11,284 nt of DNA, from assembly GCA_028565635.1 (NCBI GenBank), contig JAOXYB010042837.1, positions 1 through 11,284 on the forward strand. The letters run 5' to 3'. Positions 1 through 7,867 of this stretch are shown here, piece by piece. Below the pieces are notes generated by a model. That model was not told where the DNA came from, searched no databases, and was given only the letters and a program-made list of their open reading frames with translations. The stretch comes from Phoronis ovalis. Lineage: Eukaryota; Phoronida; Phoronidae. The stretch's first letter is position 1. Every line of letters begins with the position of its first letter. The position numbers and the translations under genes were made by a program.

Positions 1-1330
1 TATATATTTAGTTATATATATAGACACTAGGAAAGAAAATTTCTCAATTTGCCTCCTTGGAATGATTTGCTGTCTTTTAGTTTGACGTATATCAGTTACA
101 TCGCTTATGACAAGTGAAGCGATAATTATAGTTTTCAATGCATGGGGTTATTATGATCTCATAATAATGCCCTGCTTCTTAATTAGAAACTACAAATTAC
201 TATATACCAATTAGTGTTATTTGCTTACAAGAAAATACCAATATATTATCATAATAACTAAAAAAAAGGCCATATGCATTTCCTTGGGACTTGCATGGAC
301 CCCGTAAAGAAGAGCAGCTTACTCCAATGGAGAATGGCTTATATTTCAAAGTTCAGATACACCTTGCACATGATTAGACCACTCTCAGGATTAATTAAAC
401 ATTTTATTAAGGGAAAAGGGAACACTAATTAAGAAAATTGCCGGATGTTCAAAAGAGGCATACGCTGTAAAGCGTCGTACGTGTAATGAACAAATAAAGA
501 GACCAGAGTATTGCGTGATGAAGTATTCTGTAAGAACAATAAAGAAATTTCCAACACCTGCGAAAAATTAGCCTGTTTGTATTGATATCCCTGTGAACAA
601 GTGTGTCATATTAATTACAAAGTATATATTAAATGTGCGTAATTATCAGTTATTATGAATACTGTAATGTTGCAGGTAAGCACAAAAGAATATTATTTTG
701 AGACATTTTCCTGCATGCAAAGGCTGTTAAATCAGTCACTTTTTACAGCCCAACTCACAGATCGTATGAAGTAAGCTGAGTTTCCGAGAACCTTTTGTTA
801 GAATCCGTTTCATTCGCTGGTTTGAAAGTTGTAGCCAAAACTACGTGTGATATTTATGAGTACTTAAAATTAATGCTTTACAAAAATTCTCTTGGTATAA
901 TATATATTTGCATAATTTAAATATCAGATTTAAAATACTAATTTACACTTCTGTTCGTCATGTTACTCTTCTTTTTCCATGCATTTTTTCTACATGAAAA
1001 ATTCCCTTTTTAACATATTTCACATGCACTATTTCACAGTTTTATATGGTAGACATGTTAATTATAAGTTTTCATTTTCTCGTTTTAAATCGATAAATTA
1101 CATTGTTAGCTCCCAGGAAATATAAAATTGGTAGTTATTCTGTTTTGTTGACGCGTCACACACGGAATGACTATCATTTTCCGTAATGAAAGACTCATAA
1201 TCTCCTTTAAATCCGAGAAATGTCTTGATTAATCCTAAACCTATAATTATTTATTTATAGGTATAAATCTAAGGTATAAACGGTTAAAGGACATCACACC
1301 TTAGTAATAACAAATCTGGTCATTATGCAG
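1..1330. other. AT-rich non-coding flank, no gene recognised
   Basis: This stretch is dominated by A/T runs and short reading frames interrupted by stops. An open stretch of about 40 codons (roughly 255-375, + strand) and a good-looking splice donor (CAG|GTAAGC near 670-680) both lack any supporting partner. I recognise no protein family, RNA gene or complete transposon. The extreme left end is an AT dinucleotide-rich patch. Two adjacent copies of an AGGTATAAA-type word near 1258-1280 are the only small repeat of note besides the inverted repeat listed separately. Confidence 0.6.
148..167. repeat. Short perfect inverted repeat (9-bp arms)
   Basis: TTATTATGA at 148-156 is followed after two bases by its exact reverse complement TCATAATAA at 159-167. 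The flanks (GGGG before, GCCC after) extend the pairing imperfectly. It could form a small cruciform or be a remnant of a foldback element. In DNA this AT-rich a chance origin is quite possible, and no function is claimed. Confidence 0.4.
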
Positions 1331-1336
1331 GGGCCC

Positions 1337-1519
1337 GGGCCCGATGTTGGAAACACCGTAAAGTTACAATTCAGTAAATACTTACAATTTCCGTAAATTC
1401 TTACGATTCAGTAACTCTACACGGTCGCAAGTTACGATTTTTTTCCTGACAACGCATTTTGCTTCCGTAAGTCACAATTTACAGAATTATAACTTTACGA
1501 TATTTCCGACAACGGCCCC
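1337..1519. mobile_element. MITE-like non-autonomous DNA element with 35-bp imperfect terminal inverted repeats
   Basis: The left end (1337-1371) and the reverse complement of the right end (1485-1519) agree at 29 of 35 positions by my hand alignment. They share the cores TCGTAAAGTTA/CCGTAAAGTTA and a G/C-rich outer end (GGGCCC versus GGGGCC). The interior is about 113 bp with no coding capacity. It is built from related words such as TTACAATTT, CCGTAAATTC and TTACGATTCAGTAA, so the inside partly echoes the ends. The left end is preceded by an extra GGGCCC, making a GGGCCCGGGCCC palindrome at 1331-1342. No clean target-site duplication is visible, so the exact borders and superfamily are uncertain. 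The architecture (short, internally non-coding, inverted ends) is typical of a miniature inverted-repeat transposable element mobilised in trans. Confidence 0.75.
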
Positions 1520-1520
1520 C

Positions 1521-4500
1521 TTAGTATGCTACATATTCAATCCGTCTTCCTTCCGTCAAAGTTTCTTAATTAGAAATTTTAATTTTAAACTAATTGTTTC
1601 CATTTCATACGTTAATAGAGTGTGATTTTATCATGCTCTTACCGTATTTCATTTCATGTGAAAATATTTGTTGATCAATAACTGTGTTGGAATGGTCAAC
1701 AAGATACATCGTGTAAACAGTTAAAATCAATGCTACAAATCAAAGTTCGCAATTTATTTCCTGTGAAAAGTCAATTAAAATTAAAAGTGATGGAAGTCGT
1801 AGGTATATATTGTAAATATAAAAAATCACATTCAATTTTTTATTGTAGGAATAAATAAAAAATAAATAAACTAACTAAGGTTTTCAGCATCTTATTGCAA
1901 TAAACTCGGTCATCTGGACTTCAAGTGCAAAAACAAAAATTATGAAAACGGGCCGGGGATAATTCACGAACTGAAATCCCCGTTGGAATCACATAAGTAG
2001 GACGATTTTAGATTTGGTCTCTCTTGATAAATGATAGCTCTAGACTCCTGTATGTATTTCTGTGTGCACTACTTTTGAAGAGATAAATAGCACATAAATA
2101 TAAGTGACCGGTGTATACAATTGCATGTACAATAAAAACGGACGCGTAGTAATACACCAGGAAGAGAATCACAAGCACGGTATGCCAATACACTAACTGG
2201 ACACTTGCAAACGTGAGTCAGCCATCCAAAGGCCATGGTGTTAATCCATTTATCCTTGGCCTCTACATGCACCTAGGCGTATGGACGCATACAGAAGTAG
2301 GTCTAACGAACGAATTACTAATTAAAAGTGCTGGGGAACATTTTTTTTTGTTTTGGCCAGCAGAGTTAGATTTTTATTTAATTTCCACTATTAAACAATA
2401 CTAATGCGTAAACAGTGTATCGGATCCTTTGATGTCCCCCATATATCTGTCATGTTCACTATAATTCATTGTATGGTTATTAGAGTCATGATTTTTGCTT
2501 CTGATCCATTATTGAGTTTTAAATTTTTTGAAAAATCGCAAAAAATCTAGTGAGTCGTAACCGACAACGAATTAAACAAAATTGTAGTGCGAGTCCACCA
2601 TATTTTTCAGTAAAATTGATTGTGCAAGCCTCTTATATTTTGAAGTGGCTCTAGCACCCCTGTTAATATGTTTTTAAGAACAAGTAACCTCCCCGGGAGA
2701 ACAGCCACGAGAGGACGGTATGTCAACAGAGTTAGAACTCATGATGTGAGTATGCCAATGTTCTTGTCTCTGGAGATACGCCAGTACTGCACTATAAACT
2801 TTAACTCTTCAATTCTTAATGATCGTCATATTTTCATTACTCTAATTAAATAGTAGTCTATGATACAAAGTGGAAGAATTGTCATACATCAAATTACAAA
2901 TATCTATAAAATTTTAATTTGCCTTCTCATCTCTTTGTCTTGTCTTTCTCTTCTGGAATGTGCATCTAAAACTTTGTACTGTGCCATTAATTTCAGACAT
3001 TAAAGTGAATAAAAATAGGGGAAGCGGAAATGACTTTGTAATTTTTTAGAAAAATATATGCACGCAGATAAACATATTTATTATGTGAAATATTGATAAA
3101 TGGTATAGAAATTATAATTTCTATGCCTCTGTTTGCACCTGTCTTGAATATTATGTCATTTTCATATGAAAAATTGATGTTTTACCGTAAACTATTATGT
3201 GGTTATTAGCGTCAATGTTTATATGAAGGTAGCAAATAATCTGTAACTTGCAAAATGTGCAACGATCGTATCAAAGTGAGAAAAAATTAAACATTCCTAA
3301 ATGTTTCCGCGTTCCGTCAACTCGCACACAATCCATTTATGCGTCACACATCTAAAAGTAGGGAAAAGCTGGATCGTCCAATGAGTGTACTTTGTAAACG
3401 TTTTAACAAAATGGGTGCAGTTTTTGGCTAATTTTGATCTTGTTCAAGATTTTAGGGATTTTCAAGTATTTAAAACAAATCAAACTGTCAGAGCTTTGGC
3501 GAGATTAGGGAAATACAATTTCATAGATATGTAGACAACTGGGTTAAACTGTGATTTGTGAACAAACAAACGGAACATGAGTGGGAACTTAAAAATTGAA
3601 GTTGTATCACTCCTGATGCTGTCAGATCCGTGAATAAAATTACAACGCCAATGAAAGGAAGAAAAAAACAGCAACATAATTTGATGTTACTAATTTCGTT
3701 AAGAATTTCGCTATGACTCAAAAACAAAAGTATGTATGCTGTATAATTATATTTTCATTATTCCATCGTAATGGCGATCAGACAATATGCCAGTATATTT
3801 CTGCGGTTAATTGACTGTTCCTATTGCAAAATACCGTCATAACTGTCTAGATTGTGATTCATCTAAAACTATGCGATGGAATTATTAATCATAAATTAGA
3901 GTGACTCAAGATACTGTTTGATGTTATTTCTTTGAGTACTTAATGCGGTTAAGAATTAATCCGTCTGTCTACTGTGAGCAATGATATGAAGTTATAATTA
4001 GTACTAATTAGATTAAAAGAGCTTTGCTGTTTTTATACTGTCAGTTCTTTACACTTTCATTTGTATCAACAAAATGCAAAAATTAATATGAAAAAATATT
4101 TTTTAATAAAGATAAAACAGTTGAAAAATTTAAACTTGAAAGTTCATGACATGCTCTTGGAGACATCTTGAGCAAATGCATAGCTACACAGACGGAGCTA
4201 AAGAAATTAATGCGCACTATACAGTTTATAGCATGTTATACTGAGCTGGTCGCAGTCCATCTATTGCGCAACAGCATTCGCTATCATTTTTTTGTCAAGA
4301 TACTCTATTCTGATTTGGATTTTTTTAATAACCCCCGATCAAGTCAAGCTGACCAAGCCACTCACTATGTGGTTGTCACTGGGATATATAAAAAAATCCT
4401 AGGTTATCACTTGTCGAAAAAATGTGGAACTCATATGGCAATGAAATAATTTCCAAAGGCAGCTGTCCCACGTTGCATTCATGATAAAATATCTTCTCTT

Positions 4501-5424
4501 AACTCTATTTCGATTCCTTCATATATAATTTTTGTGATACTGAAAATATATTTACCTACTGGTTCACCACACAGGTATACAAATCGTTTCATATAACATA
4601 TAAAGGAAAGAAGAAATGCAAAGCGCAGTGCTCAAAACACTGTTGAGTAAAGTATTTTACAGTTTTTTATTCTCTAATAGTTGAATCAGTGGGGTTTCTG
4701 AATTACCGTATTTCATCAAATAAATGCATTCATTAATAGAAGTTAAAAACCAAAATGCTCGCTCTCCGCTAAAAGCCCTTCTACTACACTCCCAAGGCTA
4801 TTTGAATTTTTAATAATTATGTAATAATCCTTTCTTATTGGTAGTAGCATGAAAAAAATGAATGTCAGCGTCCATTTGGAAAAATATGGTATCCTAATTC
4901 CCTTCCATTACCGTGTATTCCAATGACAAATTTCAGAAAGAAAAATACGCGAGAGAAAGTAACATGCCACGTTAATGCTACGTCATCTTTGTAAGCATAT
5001 CAACCGTATATCCTTTTTAAAATAGCATAATACAATGTATGTACTTATTTATCGGATATTCACCTCTCCCTGATATAGTCCCTGATAATAACCGCAAAAA
5101 AATGAAAACAATCAACACACTATTATTAAATTATGGTAGAAATTCCATGCGTAATAATGATAATATGATACAAGGGCAGTAACTTAAATGCACGGAATGC
5201 GGGCACAATTAGTAATTTTGACGTTGCCCTTCACATAAATGTTCCCAGTGTGGACATAAATTAAGTAAAGTACCCACGCTATGGACCGCAGATGACGAAA
5301 TATTTCCATTGCCAACTGCAGTTTGTTGAATGTTATTACTTCTCAAAATACTATATTTATACAGATACATATAACTGTTAATTGGAAATTTTTGCATTAC
5401 CAAATAAGGTAAATTTTTTTAGTT
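1521..5424. other. Long AT-rich non-coding region, no gene recognised
   Basis: Almost 4 kb without a reading frame I can defend. The longest candidate, 4168-4449 on the + strand (93 codons), starts at a TTG rather than ATG and its translation resembles no family I know. Frames at 2213-2404, 2668-2853, 3480-3727 and 5209-5403 are similarly short and unrecognised. A small hairpin (CGGGGAT at 1954-1960 with ATCCCCG at 1976-1982) and a 16-bp palindrome at 3995-4010 stand out locally. No tRNA, rRNA or complete transposon was found. The region could be intergenic DNA or an intron of a gene extending outside the window; the sequence does not decide. Confidence 0.55.
3995..4010. promoter_or_regulatory. 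Perfect palindrome with two TAATTA homeodomain-type cores
   Basis: TAATTAGTACTAATTA is a perfect 16-bp palindrome carrying a TAATTA core in each half. TAATTA is the classic core for Antennapedia- and paired-class homeodomains, and a palindromic arrangement would suit a homodimer. Occupancy is purely inferred: the region is AT-rich and no other enhancer-like cluster surrounds it. Confidence 0.2.
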
Positions 5425-6030
5425 AAAGCCTGGACCTTCTAATATGTCGACTCGGCTTGTTTTTATCAGGGCTGACAGCAACCGCGGGCGGGAAAGGTAT
5501 GCAACTTCAACCCTTTGGCAACCATTTCGATCTCCTGAGGGGGGGGTACTTTCAAGTATTGCATACAGGGAAGCTCAACTCGCACATCTCAAATCTATCA
5601 CTTTCCTGAACTGAAAGAGGAAAATTTTCCTGGAGTTGCAAGCCAAAAATTGTGAAGGTTGATACTTGAAAATACACACTCCTTTTTTGGGACTAGATTA
5701 ATTGAAAATATTAAAAACTCACCCTTTCCTGGACTTCACCCTTTCCTGGACTAAATGGAATATAATGGTGAAACCCTTTCAGGCGAAACCCCATGTGTTG
5801 ACCTATATAAGGAGTTACCCCGGGGTTGAACTAGGCCGATTTTTGTTGGAAACGAGCCACCGTAGAACAAACCGCCCAAAACCATGACATATCAGTCGGA
5901 AGGGATTAAACTCCTGACCACTGACCCCTTTGTGACACCTGAAATAATGGACACTGAGGCAAAACATACATGATTTTGATCACGGCTATAAAATGGTGAT
6001 AGTTTGTTGAGTATTACTAGTACGGTTAGT
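5425..6030. other. G+C-richer repetitive island, possible decayed insertion
   Basis: Base composition shifts here from the AT-rich surroundings to a segment with several G/C-rich words (CCGCGGGCGGG near 5483, an eight-G run at 5539-5546, TTACCCCGGGGTTGAA near 5815). It carries an inverted pair TTTCAAGTAT (5550-5559) and ATACTTGAAA (5662-5671), several variants of a CTTTCCTGGACT word, and a TATATAAGGA sequence at 5804-5813 on the + strand. AATAAA follows at 6044-6049. A TATA box, G/C-rich leader and downstream poly(A) signal would fit a solo LTR or another promoter-bearing element, but I found neither matched TG...CA ends nor a target duplication. Identity is unresolved. Confidence 0.35.
5719..5752 (+). 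repeat. Exact tandem duplication of a 17-bp unit
   Basis: The 17-bp word TCACCCTTTCCTGGACT occurs twice head-to-tail (5719-5735 and 5736-5752) with no mismatch. A shortened relative, TCACTTTCCTGAACT, lies at 5598-5612, and TTTCCTGGAGT lies about 100 bp upstream. A further ACCCTTTCAGG-like word lies near 5773. The identity of the two adjacent copies points to a recent local duplication inside an older family of related words. Confidence 0.8.
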
Positions 6031-6043
6031 GACCATGTGAACA

Positions 6044-6083
6044 AATAAACACAAGTTATTTCTATTTCATTATTTCGTTTATT
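6044..6083. terminator. Facing poly(A) signals (AATAAA on both strands)
   Basis: On the + strand AATAAAC begins at 6044; on the - strand AATAAAC begins at 6083, so the 40-bp interval is bounded by a 7-bp inverted repeat AATAAAC...GTTTATT. For the - strand, a GT/T-rich tract (TGTGTTTATTTG, read on that strand) follows about 30 nt after the hexamer, which is the normal position for a downstream element of cleavage/polyadenylation. This is my preferred distal 3' end for the INSM-type gene, giving a 3'UTR of about 1.8 kb. The + strand hexamer could serve a transcript from the island on the left, but no such gene is visible. Confidence 0.45.
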
Positions 6084-7418
6084 TTATGAACAAGCTGAAT
6101 TTACATATAATAAATCAGCTGCATAAATGTAGCTACTTAACCACAACATTAAATTTCTTATCAATAATATAATATCAAATTTAATATGTACAATTCAAAA
6201 TACTCAAATCAGTAGAAAAATTGAGTAATATTAAAGTATTGCACTTTTTCGGTCGATTATAATTTCTGCTTAATTATGGTAGAACACGTTTTAAACAGTG
6301 AGATTCAGTATGCAAAATCGTGATCCCATTGTACTGGATCTAGTAATCACACATGTTGCTATATCGATTGGCAAGTTTGAAATTCTTTCACAAGAATATA
6401 TTTAATGCAGACAATAATGTATTTATCTTTTCTGACACCAAAGTACAGAATAATTTCTTATATCGCTAGATTCCTATGGTCCAAAGCATATTTTCGTTTA
6501 CGATCTCACGTAATAAAAATACATAATTACTCTACAATGCATGTAGTCTGCAGACAGTTTTAATCGAACGATGTGACACGCAATCATACTGAGACGTCGA
6601 GACACGCTGGTTAATTTCACAAACTCGTTCATTTTTAAAAACTGAATCTGTAGAAAATATACATAATAAATCTTGATTCACAGATTTGAATACGTGTATT
6701 ACAATTTAAAAGACAGTTATTGAAATACCTTAAGCCGATACAAAATTTCACCATTTTAATATATTCAAAATTCCAAAAATATATGACACATGTACATGTT
6801 GAGTGTGATTCTTTGTTCTATAAAAGCATGTAACCTCTTGTACACACACACAAAAGTTGAATTCATTAAATATACAAAGAAAACTTCATGAATTCTTGTA
6901 TATAACAGAGATTACAGCTTCAAAAATCGATGAAGATTGAATCAGGTATAAATACTGCAGTTCACTACAATGAGTTGCTATACGCTTAACAAAGATAATA
7001 AATCTTGTGATATTTAGCAGGTATAAAATAATATATATGAAAAGGCTCTTGATTACAGTATAACTTTATAACAGCTAAGCAGTTTTTCACATCAGTATAA
7101 AAAGAGTAATACTATAATCTCTCTCGATTATTAATTACCACACACACTAAAATAGTGTAATACTTTTTTCGAAATATTGCACAACCCAGTTAAAAATAAA
7201 AATGATATAAAATTGCACTTTACAAATATGAAGTATCTATGTCAAAAAGTTTAACAAACTGTACATCGGAATGTTAGAATGTAAAGTCAAAATATGTAAT
7301 TATTAAAAATATTATCTACCATATGACTAACAGATGGAATGAGAAGTAGATGTAGTCTCGTTAAAAGTACAATATCAATTCATAATTATGTTTACTGTTA
7401 TAAATCATATACTCATTA

Positions 7419-7425
7419 GACTAGA
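7419..7425 (-). promoter_or_regulatory. Candidate miR-279 seed site (7-mer-m8)
   Basis: The mRNA reads UCUAGUC here, the complement of nt 2-8 of the miR-279/996 family. In Drosophila, miR-279 is known to repress nerfin-1, the fly member of this gene family, in olfactory lineages. A single 7-mer can arise by chance, so the weight comes from that precedent rather than from the match itself. It is lost if the proximal poly(A) site is used. Confidence 0.35.
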
Positions 7426-7568
7426 ACGATATGCTTAAACATTTAAATGCATTGTTGTTAATGGAATTACATATAGTAACGTTTCCATGGTAGTAAATTA
7501 CCATTACTTAGGCACAGGTGAAAATATAAAATATACAAAAAATATTGCAACATAACGCTTGGTCTGTT

Positions 7569-7574
7569 TTTATT
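7569..7574 (-). terminator. Proximal poly(A) signal AATAAA
   Basis: AATAAA on the - strand lies about 295 nt after the stop codon. It is followed within about 40 nt by a T-rich tract (TTTTTTGTATATTTT on that strand). Use of this site would give a short 3'UTR keeping the miR-124 match, the AU-rich nonamer and one miR-92 8-mer, while dropping the miR-279 match and the other miR-92 8-mers. Strength relative to the distal signal cannot be judged from sequence. Confidence 0.4.
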
Positions 7575-7661
7575 GTATGCGCATTCAACTGAATAAATAT
7601 AGTTGTCAGAATGTAAAAAACAATGTCATTAATCGCATACATACAAATATTCTAGCAAAGA

Positions 7662-7670
7662 AATAAATAA
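7662..7670 (-). promoter_or_regulatory. AU-rich element nonamer (UUAUUUAUU)
   Basis: Read as mRNA, this is UUAUUUAUU within the wider run AAUUUAUUAUUUAUUU, about 200 nt after the stop codon. Such nonamers recruit TTP-type or ELAV/Hu-type proteins in animals and typically mark short-lived or neurally regulated mRNAs. The UTR is AT-rich throughout, which weakens the case. Confidence 0.3.
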
Positions 7671-7867
7671 TAAATTATTATTAATTAGTAAATATTTAGT
7701 CAAGCTAAAAATTAGATGACAACGACTCAAAAGAGACTCTAAAGGCACATACATGAAGTTAACTAACAATACTATTTCTTTACACTGATATAAATATTGT
7801 TGCACTTCAAAAAGATATTGCACATAGAAAAAATACATTCTGTCATAGATTACAAACTATCATACAT

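Larger units (their letters stand above)
6237..7823 (-). promoter_or_regulatory. Cluster of miR-92-family seed sites in the 3'UTR
   Basis: In mRNA sense, GUGCAAUA (8-mer complement to miR-92 nt 2-8 plus A1) occurs at 6237-6244, 7175-7182 and 7816-7823. GUGCAAU (7-mer-m8) occurs at 7212-7218, UGCAAUA (7-mer-A1) at 7543-7549, and an offset 6-mer at 7800-7805. Another 8-mer is in the CDS at 8062-8069. At 6237 and 7212 the match to the miRNA 5' end runs on through the following UU. I noticed no other copy of the 7-mer on either strand of the window. The miR-92/25/310 family is conserved across bilaterians. Targeting is inferred from seed matching only. Confidence 0.5.
6060..7867 (-). other. Probable 3'UTR of the INSM/nerfin-type gene (distal form)
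   Basis: This AT-rich, non-coding stretch follows the stop codon directly and ends at a well-formed poly(A) signal. Read as mRNA it contains many ATTTA pentamers, an AU-rich nonamer (7662-7670) and four 7-mer-or-better complements to the miR-92 seed. It also has single complements to miR-279 (7419-7425), miR-124 (7742-7748) and miR-8/200 (6951-6957). A proximal AATAAA at 7569-7574 could create a much shorter form. Extent is inferred from sequence alone. The orientation-specific clustering of miR-92 sites back to 6237 is the best argument that transcription reaches that far. Confidence 0.45.

Noticed and set aside
255-375. A + strand stretch of about 40 codons with protein-like composition near 280-375.
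   Set aside because: Too short, no start in a good context, no splice signals pairing with another exon, no recognised homology.
668-680. Good splice-donor consensus CAG|GTAAGC.
   Set aside because: No adjacent coding exon or partner acceptor; single donors occur frequently by chance.
2668-2853. Arg-rich 61-codon + strand frame.
   Set aside because: No family recognised; length at chance level.
4168-4449. A 93-codon + strand frame.
   Set aside because: It begins at TTG, has no recognisable domain, signal or flanking gene structure, and this length is expected by chance in 11 kb scanned in six frames.
5189-5251. Two TGC-x2-TGC-like CxxCGH codings 51 nt apart in the same + strand frame (zinc-finger or zinc-ribbon remnant?).
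   Set aside because: Stops separate them, the pairing His residues of a finger are missing, and the remainder matches nothing; most likely coincidence.
7268-7274. Seed complements to miR-1 (7268), miR-33 (7448) and miR-67 (7180) in the same 3'UTR.
   Set aside because: Scanning many miRNA families against 1.8 kb is bound to give single 7-mer hits; unlike miR-92 these are not clustered and, unlike miR-279, I know of no precedent with this gene family.
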